Part shown: positions 1 through 6,727 of the stretch, piece after piece
How positions within the stretch are numbered: position 1 is the first letter of the stretch
Layout: each line of letters starts with the position of its first letter
Origin: a virus
Virus record (IMG/VR): IMGVR_UViG_3300037963_002685
Span: 1-21,391 of that record
Reading direction: 5' to 3' (one strand)
Length of the DNA stretch: 21,391 nt
Notes under the pieces: generated by a model
What the model saw: only the letters and a program-made list of their open reading frames with translations
Database searches by the model: none
Told to the model about the DNA's origin: nothing
Program-made: the position numbers and the translations under genes

Positions 1-1275
1 CTTGCGAACGTCATCACGCAGCTCAAGCAAGAGCGGGTGGCGCACGCGGTCGAAGAAATTCAATCGATTATCAAGCCCGATGAAGGGCAGCTGCTGCCGC
101 GCAAGATCCTGTACTTAGGTACGCCTCACGTTGAGACGTCGATCTATCTACGTCTCGTTAGAGAGAGGGATTACGCGGCACGGTATTGGCCGGCGTTGTA
201 TCCCAAAGAGCTGGACAGTTACGAGGGCAACCTGGATCCGGTCATCCAGCAGGAGGTGTTGGAGGATCCGTCGCTTGTCGGTGAGCCGACAGACCCGGAA
301 CGTTTTGCGCATGAGGACTTGCTGCAACGCAAGGCGTCGATGACAAAGGCGTCGTTTGAGCTGCAGTTCATGCTCAACACGCGCCTGGCCACATTGGACA
401 AGTTCCCAATCAGGCTCGGCGACCTGATGGTGATGGACATCGACGGCACTGCTCTGCCTGAGACTGTCGTCTGGTCGAATCAGCCTGATGTGCGTCTGCA
501 GGACTTGGTCTGCGTCGGCATGGGTGCTGACCGGCACTACCACCGGCCGATCTTCTACAGCGGCTGGATTCCAAGGGATGAACACTGGCGGTGTTGCCTG
601 GCGATTGACCCTGCAGGCCGCGGCCGTGATGAATTGGCCTGGGCTGTCATGGCAGAGCTCAATGGCAACTTGTTCTTGTTGGAATCAGGCGGCAGCACGC
701 TCGGTTATGCCGACGAGGTGCTGCAGCATTTAGCTCGGGTCGCGAAGAAATGGGACGTTAATCAGGTCGTCGCTGAAAGCAACATGGGGGATGGAATGTT
801 CTCTGCACTGCTTAAGCCGCACCTGATACGGGAACACCCCGTTGCGATAGAAGAAGTGCGGCACTCCATGCGGAAAGAGGAACGGCTCTGTGACACACTC
901 GGCCCCCTGATCCAGCAGCACCGGGTAGTGGTGACAAATCGGGTCATCAAACAGGACTACCGACTCCTGGAAGAAGATCCCGAGCGTGGACATACTCGCT
1001 CCCTGCTTTTCCAGCTCAGCCGCTTGCAGGCAATGAAGGGGTGCCTTGACTTTGACGACCGTATCGACGCCATGAGCATCGCGGCTGGATTCTTCGTCGA
1101 CTCCGCTGCGCAGGACCAAGACCGCGCCCGCCAGCACCGCCAAGACCAACTGCAGCAGGAGAGTTATGAGGCTTGGATGGATGAAACTGGCGCTGCCATC
1201 GACGCGTTGGCGTTGGGATGGCGGCCTAAGCGAGGTGCGAAATCCCATGGTGGTGTCAGCCAGCTTCGCGTTTGA
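1..1275 (+). CDS. terL: Terminase large subunit (T7 gp19-like), 5'-truncated by the window edge
   Basis: This is the DNA-packaging motor: an ATPase plus a headful/concatemer-cutting nuclease that docks on the portal. The frame is open from base 1, so 424 codons are visible. T7 gp19 has 586 residues, so roughly the first 150 (with Walker A and B) lie outside the window. Seen, numbering from base 1: a KILYLGTP segment at about residues 35-42, which fits the coupling motif at the end of the ATPase domain. The RNase H-like nuclease follows with its three acidic sites: AIDPAGRGRDE (Asp about 203), VVAESNMGDG (Glu about 259) and DFDDRIDA (Asp about 352-356). A GTG at 37 is an internal codon, not the start. 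The 3' end overlaps the minus-strand gene by 20 bases. In T7 this gene lies near the right genome end, far from the portal; here it precedes the portal. Confidence 0.93.
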   Translation, partial: LANVITQLKQERVAHAVEEIQSIIKPDEGQLLPRKILYLGTPHVETSIYLRLVRERDYAARYWPALYPKELDSYEGNLDPVIQQEVLEDPSLVGEPTDPERFAHEDLLQRKASMTKASFELQFMLNTRLATLDKFPIRLGDLMVMDIDGTALPETVVWSNQPDVRLQDLVCVGMGADRHYHRPIFYSGWIPRDEHWRCCLAIDPAGRGRDELAWAVMAELNGNLFLLESGGSTLGYADEVLQHLARVAKKWDVNQVVAESNMGDGMFSALLKPHLIREHPVAIEEVRHSMRKEERLCDTLGPLIQQHRVVVTNRVIKQDYRLLEEDPERGHTRSLLFQLSRLQAMKGCLDFDDRIDAMSIAAGFFVDSAAQDQDRARQHRQDQLQQESYEAWMDETGAAIDALALGWRPKRGAKSHGGVSQLRV

Positions 1276-1510
1276 TGGACACGACCTTGTCTTCCATCTG
1301 AGAGAAGTCGAGCTTTCCAGCCAACTTGCGCAGCGTGCTGCCTTCTTGCGCCACAGCTGTGACGTTGTTCTGCTTAAGCAACTGCATTGCCTCTGCTCTG
1401 GCTTTGCGGTCGCCATTTCTCAGGTCTTCTAGTACCTGTGAAACAACCTCTTCGTGAATCTCTGCAAGTTGTTCCTGTAGATCAGCCATGACTACGGCGT
1501 CGTAGAACAT
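1256..1510 (-). CDS. terS: Putative terminase small subunit (T7 gp18-like), antisense to its neighbours
   Basis: The small terminase recognises phage DNA and regulates the large subunit. This 84-residue product is acidic to neutral and almost wholly helical. Its core VSQVLEDLRNGDRK followed by AMQLLKQNNV matches the pattern of T7 gp18 (AQRMLADLSDDERR, then a helix with LL) and of other small terminases that carry 'LLK.N.V'. A GGLA-like segment (TLRKLAGKL) sits at the equivalent place. Two starts are possible. ATG at 1510 has a weak GGGG upstream, while ATG at 1489 gives MADLQEQL and 77 residues but has no visible ribosome binding site. The gene ends inside the 3' end of the large terminase gene (20-base convergent overlap). 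It is the only supported minus-strand gene here. The plus-strand frame over the same bases gives a low-complexity product and is a shadow. The assignment rests on remembered family pattern, not a database search. Confidence 0.66.
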   Translation of the reverse strand: MFYDAVVMADLQEQLAEIHEEVVSQVLEDLRNGDRKARAEAMQLLKQNNVTAVAQEGSTLRKLAGKLDFSQMEDKVVSIKREAG

Positions 1511-1584
1511 GACCCCACTATGGCGGCCAGGCTATACGCCAGGCTAGTTACTGGGTACGCTAATAACGTCTACTGCACTGCAGA
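1511..1584. promoter_or_regulatory. Divergent intergenic region with a 9-bp direct repeat, likely two-way promoter region
   Basis: These 74 bases separate the minus-strand small terminase from the plus-strand small-gene run, so any start signals for both should lie here. The visible structure is a tandem GCCAGGCTA at 1526-1534 and 1538-1546 (12-bp period). It is followed by an AT-rich patch, GCTAATAACG, near 1559-1568. No convincing -35/-10 pair or T7-type promoter is seen. The regulatory role is inferred from gene orientation only. Confidence 0.35.
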
Positions 1585-1776
1585 GTGGGTTACGGACCTT
1601 CTATTGATCGCAACTTGGTTGCCGAAATGGCGATCAAGTTTCCAGATCAAGCGCCGTCGCTTGAGATGGAAGAGAAAGAAGTGTGGTTCCGCGCAGGGCA
1701 GGCATCTGTTGTGCGTTGGCTCGCTCAACGTTGCGATGACCAAGAACACAACATGACGTTGGAGGAGGTTGCCTGA
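1585..1776 (+). CDS. Small conserved-looking acidic protein, function unknown
   Basis: The 63-residue product starts MGYGPSIDRNLV and contains EKEVWFRAGQASVVRWLAQR. I recall similar small proteins beside portal genes of marine T7-like phages, with a D/E-R/K-E-I/V-W...GQ..VVR.L core, but this is from memory. The start is GTG at 1585. Two stops in frame lie at 1561 and 1564, so only this GTG or an unlikely CTG at 1573 could serve. The stop overlaps the next start (TGATG at 1774-1778). A very strong ribosome binding site for the next gene lies inside its last codons, which supports real translation of this frame. A 78-residue overlapping frame (1520-1756) has a basic, irregular composition and looks like a shadow. 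Its role is unknown; a minor virion or early-late protein is possible. Confidence 0.72.
   Translation: MGYGPSIDRNLVAEMAIKFPDQAPSLEMEEKEVWFRAGQASVVRWLAQRCDDQEHNMTLEEVA
1761..1768 (+). promoter_or_regulatory. Strong Shine-Dalgarno site GGAGGAGG
   Basis: GGAGGAGG lies 7 bases before the ATG at 1776 and is the best ribosome binding site in the window. It fixes the start of the first MC-type protein. Its strength stands out because most other starts here (scaffold, portal, capsid, tubular proteins) have no clear Shine-Dalgarno site. Confidence 0.75.
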
Positions 1777-2180
1777 TGTGCTTTGGAGGAAGTCGGGCAA
1801 CGATTACTCAGCCTGACTACAACGCATACAACAAAGAATTTGAGCTGCAGAAGTCAGCCATCGAGCGGTCGATGGATTCTGGCTTGGACATGAAGCAGCA
1901 GGAATTGACTGCGTCGTTGCGCAGCAAAAACTCAACGCTTGATCGACTTAACGAGCAGATCAAGCTGCAGGCAGATAACACCAATGCGCAGGCAATGCGT
2001 CTTAGTCAAATGATTGGGACGCCACCGCCTGAACAGTCGGCTAAACCGCCGAAAGTTGGTTCTGATGCACGCAACCTAGGCACCAAGCGTGGCAAGGCTG
2101 CGTTGCGTATTGCCCGAGCCAAAAACCCAACCAAGTCAGCCAGCGGTTCTGGCTTGAACATCACCACCACTGCTGTTTAG
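1776..2180 (+). CDS. MC-type small virion protein 1 (T7 gp6.7/gp7.3-like), first of three tandem copies
   Basis: The 134-residue product begins MCFGGSRATITQPDY and has a central helical, Gln/Leu-rich segment (about residues 15-75). Its tail is basic: RGKAALRIARAKNP, then SGSGLNI near the end. T7 gp6.7 also begins MCFS, and T7 gp7.3 ends in 'KSLSVARSSGGGINI'. Both are small virion proteins ejected into the cell with the genome. The shared N-terminal Met-Cys and the 'L.[IV]AR...SG.G.NI' C-terminus make a gp7.3-type role likely. The cysteine at position 2 has no signal peptide, so this is not a lipoprotein signal. It is coupled to the upstream gene by TGATG and has the strong GGAGGAGG site. Two paralogues follow directly. 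The function is inferred. Confidence 0.75.
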   Translation: MCFGGSRATITQPDYNAYNKEFELQKSAIERSMDSGLDMKQQELTASLRSKNSTLDRLNEQIKLQADNTNAQAMRLSQMIGTPPPEQSAKPPKVGSDARNLGTKRGKAALRIARAKNPTKSASGSGLNITTTAV

Positions 2181-2190
2181 GAGTCTGACC

Positions 2191-2583
2191 ATGTGCGTAG
2201 GAGCCAAAGCCCCAAACATCGTCTACCAGGGGCCAAGTCAAGCCGACATCGACCGCAATCGCGCGTCGTTGGATAAGTACGAGTCAGACATGGCGCAACA
2301 ACAGGCGGCGTTTGAAACGCAACTGCAAGCGCAAATTGACGCGGCAAATAAAGAAACTGCTGCGTTGGAAAAGAAATTCCAAAACCAAGCAGCAGCCGCC
2401 GCGGCCGCTTCAGCAGCACAGCAAACGTCTACTTACGCAACGACAGCAACGCAGACCGAAACACCGGCTAATGCGCAGACAACTGCTGCTATCACCAAGA
2501 AACGCAAGCCGCGGCAAAACCTGAAGATTGCTCGTAATGCCCTGCCTGCGCAAAGCGGCGCTGGCCTCAACATTGGAGTCTGA
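2191..2583 (+). CDS. MC-type small virion protein 2 (gp7.3-like paralogue)
   Basis: The 130-residue product begins MCVGAKAPNIVYQGPSQAD and has a Gln/Ala-rich helical middle (about residues 35-75). A Thr/Ala-rich linker follows, then the family tail KRKPRQNLKIARN and QSGAGLNIGV. The tail aligns with the copy just upstream (RGKAALRIAR...SGSGLNI) and with T7 gp7.3. The stop codon TAG of the upstream gene is part of this gene's AGGAG ribosome binding site (2179-2183), 7 bases from the ATG. The 16-base leader around this start is nearly identical to that of the third copy (one mismatch in GGAGTCTGANCATGTG), a mark of local duplication. It is probably a minor ejected or structural protein. Confidence 0.74.
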   Translation: MCVGAKAPNIVYQGPSQADIDRNRASLDKYESDMAQQQAAFETQLQAQIDAANKETAALEKKFQNQAAAAAAASAAQQTSTYATTATQTETPANAQTTAAITKKRKPRQNLKIARNALPAQSGAGLNIGV

Positions 2584-2585
2584 TC

Positions 2586-3056
2586 ATGTGTTCAGGAGGC
2601 AACCCTTTCAAGCCAATTAACAACCTTGTCGAAGATGTGTCTGGCGCGAGAGCCAGGCGTGAGGCAAGGCGTAAGCAGGCGGAGGCTGATCGCAAAGCAC
2701 GCGAGCGGCAGGCTGAGCTGGATCGCTTGGCACGCGAACGCGAAGCCGCAGCAGCGCAACAACGTGCAGAAATGCAGGCATTGCGTCGGCAGCAGGCAGA
2801 ACAGCAGCGAACGCAAGACACCAAGGTCGCTGGCTTGAAGGCACAGCAAGCAGAGACGTTGGCCGGTATTGACGCGCGAGGCACGGCTGTGACCCAGTCG
2901 CTGCAGGTGTTGGCACGACAGCGGTCAAAGCAGGCGCCAACAGCAGCGCAAACCACTCGGACACAAGCAGCGCGTGGCGCAAAAACCACGACGGCTGGAC
3001 TGCGCATGGGCTCTCGACGCTCAGGTGCAGGCGCAGGCACAAACCTCTCGGTGTAA
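2586..3056 (+). CDS. MC-type small virion protein 3, with long charged coiled coil
   Basis: The 156-residue product begins MCSGGNPFKPINNLVEDVSG. Residues about 22-75 form a very strong Arg/Glu/Gln/Ala coiled coil. The C-terminus is basic and ends SRRSGAGAGTNLSV, a looser version of the SGxGLNI tail of the two preceding genes. A GGAG site at 2575-2578 lies 7 bases before the ATG, inside the end of the upstream gene. It is followed by the portal gene after 3 bases. Position (directly before the portal, like T7 gene 7.3 before gene 8) and both ends support membership in the gp7.3-type group. The coiled-coil insertion is unlike T7 gp7.3 (99 residues) and may serve oligomer formation. The role is inferred. 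Confidence 0.73.
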   Translation: MCSGGNPFKPINNLVEDVSGARARREARRKQAEADRKARERQAELDRLAREREAAAAQQRAEMQALRRQQAEQQRTQDTKVAGLKAQQAETLAGIDARGTAVTQSLQVLARQRSKQAPTAAQTTRTQAARGAKTTTAGLRMGSRRSGAGAGTNLSV

Positions 3057-3059
3057 TCA

Positions 3060-4658
3060 ATGGAATCAGCTGAACAGTGCTACCGCCGGTTGCAGAGCGA
3101 CCGTGATCACTACCTCGATCGTGCGCGGGTATCGGCTCGGCTGACGATTCCGTACCTGATTCCAGAGACCAACGAGCCAACGGCACAGACCAAAGAGTCG
3201 TATGCCGTGCCTTGGAATGGCATTGGCGCTCGCGGGGTGCTCAACCTTGCGTCGCGCATGTTGCTGGCACTGCTGCCGCCAACGCAGCAGTTCTTTCGGT
3301 TCTCGCTGGACGAGGCCGAAATGGCTCGGCAAGGCGTAGCGCCGGAAGACAAGTCGCAGATTGAGGAAGCATTGAGCCGCGTTGAGCGGCTAGTGCTGCG
3401 GGAAATTGAGGCCAGCAACGATCGTGTGGTTTTTCACGAAGCGCTGCTGCATCTGATCGTTGGCGGCAACGCCCTGCTGTACGTCTCGTCAGAAGGGTTG
3501 CAGGTGTTTCACCTCAACCGCTACGTCTGCTCACGCGACCCCATGGGCAACCCGCTCAAGGTGGTGACATGCGAGCAGCTTGAGATCAGTCAGCTGCCCG
3601 ACAACGTCAAACAGCTTTGCTACGAGGAAGACGACGAGCTCAAAGGAATTATTGATCGCGATTACGACGTCAAAGGCGATCAGAAGACAGTCAAGCTCTA
3701 CACCTACGTCCGGTGGGAACACGACACGGTCCACTGGCACCAGGAGGTCAAAGGCAAGATCGTGCCTGGCACTGAGGGCCGTTCGCCTAAATCGGTGAGC
3801 CCATGGCTGCCGTTGCGTATGACTCGCGTTGCTGGCGCCCCTTATGGCGTTGGATACGTCGAGTCAGCCGCTATCGCTGACCTGCAAACGGTTGAAGCGC
3901 TGTGCCAGGCCATTGCAGAAGGCAGCTTGGCCAGCAGCAAGGTGCTGTTCTTGGTCAAGCCAAGCGGCGTCACTAAGGCGGCAGACCTGGCGCGTGCGCC
4001 CAACGGTGCCTTTGTCACAGGCGATCCCAACGACGTGTTGGCGTTGCAGGTCCAGAAGTCAACGGATCTCAGCGTTGCCATGCAGGGCAAGCAGCAGATC
4101 GAGCAACGGTTGGCCCAGGCGTTCATGCTGGCCGACATGCGCGACGCGGAACGCGTCACCGCGGAAGAGGTGCGCCTGTCCGCATTGCAAATCGAAAACA
4201 GCCTCGGGTCGATCTACAGCATCCTTACGACCGAGTTTCAGGTGCCTTACGTCGCACGCAAGCTCGACATCCTGACCCGTGCAGGCAAGGTTCCGAAAAT
4301 GGACGACTCCCTGGTTAAGCCAGTGATGACGGTGGGTTTGGCGGCAGTTGGCCGCGGCAACGATCTGGAACAGCTTGTTCGTTTCACCAACACTCTGGGC
4401 CAAACCATCGGCCCAGAAGGCATGGCGCAATTCGTGAAGCCAACAGAGCTGATCAAGCGCCTTGCTTACAGCATGGGCATCGACATTCTCGGACTCGTCA
4501 AGAGCGAGGAAGAGCTGGCGATGGAAGCCCAGCAACAACAGCAGCTTGCACTTGCCCAACAAGCAATGCAGGCCGGCATGGCGGACCCACAAAAACTCGC
4601 CAATGCCGCGGCCATGTCGCAAGAGATGGCACCCGACCAACAACCTATTGACCAGTAA
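3060..4658 (+). CDS. Portal (head-tail connector) protein, T7 gp8-like
   Basis: Twelve copies form the ring at one capsid vertex through which DNA is packaged and ejected. The 532 residues match T7 gp8 (536). Visible family features: an N-terminal helix with a Tyr-Arg-Arg-Leu start; WNGIGARGVLNLASRML (from about residue 52) leading into LLPPTQQFFRF, typical of the T7/cyanophage portal clip-wing region; the RVTAEEVRLSALQIENSLG crown/stem helix near residues 360-380; and a Gln-rich C-terminal helix (EAQQQQQLALAQQAMQ), a usual portal tail. The start lies 3 bases after the previous stop and has no clear Shine-Dalgarno site, so reinitiation is likely. The stop overlaps the scaffold start as TAATG. 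Confidence 0.95.
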   Translation: MESAEQCYRRLQSDRDHYLDRARVSARLTIPYLIPETNEPTAQTKESYAVPWNGIGARGVLNLASRMLLALLPPTQQFFRFSLDEAEMARQGVAPEDKSQIEEALSRVERLVLREIEASNDRVVFHEALLHLIVGGNALLYVSSEGLQVFHLNRYVCSRDPMGNPLKVVTCEQLEISQLPDNVKQLCYEEDDELKGIIDRDYDVKGDQKTVKLYTYVRWEHDTVHWHQEVKGKIVPGTEGRSPKSVSPWLPLRMTRVAGAPYGVGYVESAAIADLQTVEALCQAIAEGSLASSKVLFLVKPSGVTKAADLARAPNGAFVTGDPNDVLALQVQKSTDLSVAMQGKQQIEQRLAQAFMLADMRDAERVTAEEVRLSALQIENSLGSIYSILTTEFQVPYVARKLDILTRAGKVPKMDDSLVKPVMTVGLAAVGRGNDLEQLVRFTNTLGQTIGPEGMAQFVKPTELIKRLAYSMGIDILGLVKSEEELAMEAQQQQQLALAQQAMQAGMADPQKLANAAAMSQEMAPDQQPIDQ

Positions 4659-5509
4659 TGACCACGACCCCTGGAAACAGCCCGCAACTCTCCGCGCCTG
4701 AAGCCGCAACAGACGGCATGGTGGCGCCTGGCCAGGAGAACATCCTGGAGGATTTCATTGCTGAACAGCAGCAAGAGCAGGAGCCTGAGCTACTTGCCGG
4801 CAAGTTCCGCAACCAAGAGGAACTGCTGAAGGGCTACGAGGAGCTGCAGAGAAAAATGGGCCAGCAGTCCGACCAGGCTGCCGACCCAAACGCATCTCCT
4901 CAAATTGAGAGTTACACAGCTGAGCAGGCTGTCCAGATCTATGGCAAAGAAGCCGTAGAGACCTTGCAGGAGAAGGGAATTGACCTTGGCAGCCTGATGT
5001 ATAAAGCCGATTCAGGCGAAGACATCAGCGGCAGTTACGACGACTTGGCGGCAGCTTTCAACGTTCCGCGGCAAGTGGTTGAGAACTATGTGGCAAAAGC
5101 TCAGGCCGGCGAGGCTGCAGAAGCGCCGACGCTCACGGTGACAGACGAGGCTGAGCTCAAAGACATGGTTGGTGGTGACGACGCCTTTACGCAACTCAGT
5201 GAATGGGCGCAGGACAACTTGGATCCGGCCGAGCTGGACGCCTACAACGAGGTTGTCGACACCAACAACAAGCAAGCCATTACATGGGCCTTGAAGGCGA
5301 TGATGGCTCGCAGAGCAGCGCCTGGGGCTGTTGTAGAGCCAAAGCTCTACGGAGGCGGTGACGTTGCACAGGAAACCCGCTTTGAAAGCCAGCAACAAGT
5401 GTTGGATGCAATGAACAAACGCAATGAGCGTGGGCAGCGTTTGTACGACGTTGACTCTGCTTATCGCAAAAACGTTGAAAGGCTATTGGCAGCTAGCGAC
5501 GTTTTTTAG
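4658..5509 (+). CDS. Capsid assembly scaffolding protein, T7 gp9-like
   Basis: It guides capsid protein into the procapsid and leaves during maturation. The 283 residues are close to T7 gp9 (307). The product is strongly acidic and mostly helical, as expected. Residues about 48-64 (GKFRNQEELLKGYEELQ) are the typical scaffold signature 'GKF.s.eeLekaY.eLe'. A C-terminal basic helix (residues about 250-283, with RNVERLLAASDVF-like charge pattern) would contact the coat protein. Its place between portal and capsid genes is diagnostic. The ATG shares a base with the portal stop (TAATG) and has no ribosome binding site, so its synthesis is probably coupled to portal translation. Confidence 0.92.
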   Translation: MTTTPGNSPQLSAPEAATDGMVAPGQENILEDFIAEQQQEQEPELLAGKFRNQEELLKGYEELQRKMGQQSDQAADPNASPQIESYTAEQAVQIYGKEAVETLQEKGIDLGSLMYKADSGEDISGSYDDLAAAFNVPRQVVENYVAKAQAGEAAEAPTLTVTDEAELKDMVGGDDAFTQLSEWAQDNLDPAELDAYNEVVDTNNKQAITWALKAMMARRAAPGAVVEPKLYGGGDVAQETRFESQQQVLDAMNKRNERGQRLYDVDSAYRKNVERLLAASDVF

Positions 5510-5535
5510 TAACTTCGTCAATAAGAACGCACCCA

Positions 5536-5565
5536 AGGTTGCAGGCCCTTTGCGAAGGACAACCT
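5536..5565 (+). promoter_or_regulatory. Nested hairpin in the leader of the capsid gene
   Basis: AGGTTG (5536-5541) pairs with CAACCT (5560-5565), enclosing a second hairpin CCTT-TGCG-AAGG (5547-5558). An alternative pairing TGCAGG/CCTGCA (5540-5545 with 5563-5568) uses the same bases. It lies in the 105-base gap between scaffold and capsid genes, the place where T7 has its strong capsid promoter and leader. There is no U-tract, so it is not a simple terminator. An RNA processing or mRNA-stabilising site is the likeliest reading. Confidence 0.5.
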
Positions 5566-5614
5566 GCAGGTGATGGGAGGGGCGCTTACCGCAAACTTCT
5601 ATTTCTGAGCCGTC

Positions 5615-6655
5615 ATGGCTAATCCCGTTCTTTCACGCTCGGGTCAGGTAAAAGGCACAGCAGCCACTTGGGGTGCTGGTGCTTCTGGCCTAGATGCAGA
5701 CCGCGCGTTGATGCTCAAGCTGGGTGCCGCTGAGGTGCTCGACAGCTTTGAGCGCACCACGGTATTCAAAGGCAAAACCCGCGAAAGAAACATTCGCGGA
5801 GGCAAAAGTGTAGCCTTCCCAATCACAGGACGTTTGGGCGCTTATTATCATCAACCTGGGACCGCAATCACAGGTGGTAATAATGATCCAAGTGACCTGA
5901 ATGAGCGTGTAATTTCACTCGACGCTCTCATGATCGCCGATGTGTCGATCCTGGAAGTTGACGAGCTTATGTCTTACTTTGATGTAAGACAAATTTATAC
6001 GCAGGAATTGGGAAGGGCCTTAGCCACCGAATATGACAAGCGTGTCGCACGCATGATTTTCGCGGCTGCAAGTAACACTACGCAGCCACTGGCTAAGACC
6101 ATCAACGCCCACAAAACAGGCAACAGCCTGACCCTGGGTACTGACTACACCGGATCTGGCGCAACTCGTCAGGCTAAAGGTGACGCTCTGGTCAACGCGA
6201 TCTTTGACGCTCGCGTGGCGTTTGAGGAAAAGGACGTGCCGATTGACGGCATGTATGGCGTCTTCACTCCTGAAGATTACTTCCTTATTTCTCAATCAAG
6301 CCGTGCGATCAACGCCGACTTCAACGGCGGCGGCGGCGGTAACGGCACCATTGCCACCGGCCAAACCCTGCAAGTGGCAGGCATCCCCATCCTGATGTCT
6401 AACCACGTCACGCAGTCGGCCTACACCGCGATTGCTGGTGATCACAACGCTGATTACGCGCAAGACCTGAGCAAGTGCAAGGGCCTCATCTTCAACAAAG
6501 AAGCTGTTGGCGTTCTGACTCTGCTGTCTCCTGGCCTGCAGATGACCGGGCCTGAATACAAGGTCCAGTACCAGTCCGAAATGATGGTGGCCCGCCAAGC
6601 GATTGGCATGGGTCAGCTTCGTGCGGAATGTGCTTGCAAGATCGTCATTCCCTGA
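5615..6655 (+). CDS. Major capsid protein, T7 gp10A-like
   Basis: This is the HK97-fold shell protein. The 346 residues equal T7 gp10A (345). Seen: N-terminal arm, the SVAFPITGRLGAYYHQPG segment (about residues 65-83) that matches the E-loop/P-domain region of T7-like coats ('F...GR..a.y..pG'), the long spine helix region around EVDELMSYFDVRQIYTQELGR, and an A-domain with GIPILMSNHV. The start is fixed: an in-frame TGA lies at 5606-5608 and no earlier ATG exists. No Shine-Dalgarno site lies close to it; a purine-rich GGGAGGGG (about 5575-5582) is over 30 bases away, which is odd for the most abundant virion protein. No T7-like 10B frameshift extension is evident. The gene is followed by a terminator, as T7 gene 10 is followed by T-phi. 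Confidence 0.96.
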   Translation: MANPVLSRSGQVKGTAATWGAGASGLDADRALMLKLGAAEVLDSFERTTVFKGKTRERNIRGGKSVAFPITGRLGAYYHQPGTAITGGNNDPSDLNERVISLDALMIADVSILEVDELMSYFDVRQIYTQELGRALATEYDKRVARMIFAAASNTTQPLAKTINAHKTGNSLTLGTDYTGSGATRQAKGDALVNAIFDARVAFEEKDVPIDGMYGVFTPEDYFLISQSSRAINADFNGGGGGNGTIATGQTLQVAGIPILMSNHVTQSAYTAIAGDHNADYAQDLSKCKGLIFNKEAVGVLTLLSPGLQMTGPEYKVQYQSEMMVARQAIGMGQLRAECACKIVIP

Positions 6656-6671
6656 GCAATCTGGGATTGCT
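6655..6671 (+). promoter_or_regulatory. Perfect 7-bp hairpin at the capsid stop codon
   Basis: AGCAATC-TGG-GATTGCT begins on the last base of the capsid stop codon TGA. Its three-base loop and lack of a following long U-tract argue against an efficient terminator. It may protect the 3' end of the capsid mRNA or act as an RNase III-like processing site ahead of the true terminator 17 bases downstream. Confidence 0.5.
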
Positions 6672-6687
6672 TCCTCACACGTTGCAG

Positions 6688-6718
6688 AAAAGGGGGGCCA
6701 CTACTGGCCCCTTTTTTT
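6688..6718 (+). terminator. Intrinsic terminator after the major capsid gene
   Basis: GGGGCCA (6694-6700), loop CTAC, TGGCCCC (6705-6711), then seven T (6712-6718). The upstream AAAAGG can extend the stem with the T-tract. This is a strong GC stem with a U-run in the position of T7's T-phi (directly after gene 10). It should reduce, though not necessarily abolish, read-through into the tail genes. Confidence 0.92.
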
Positions 6719-6727
6719 GTGACGTAG

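Noticed and set aside
730-1416. Minus-strand 228-residue frame
   Set aside because: It covers the nuclease domain of the large terminase and the minus-strand small gene in a different frame, and its product shows no domain pattern. It is a shadow.
1166-1432. Plus-strand 88-residue frame across the terminase junction
   Set aside because: Its product has irregular composition, starts inside the large terminase gene in another frame and overlaps the minus-strand frame that has a coherent helical, small-terminase-like product.
1506-1523. Possible T7 promoter (GACCCCACTATGG)
   Set aside because: CACTAT matches the T7 core, but the upstream recognition bases do not align without a gap and the initiation GGGAGA is absent. 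The match is too weak for a call.
1520-1756. Plus-strand 78-residue frame after the divergent region
   Set aside because: It overlaps the 1585-1776 gene out of frame, is very basic and irregular, and has no ribosome binding site. The 1585 frame is coupled to the next gene.
1780-2600. Met-Cys starts as lipoprotein signals
   Set aside because: A lipobox needs a hydrophobic signal peptide before the cysteine. Here Cys is residue 2 with no signal sequence, as in T7 gp6.7 and gp14.
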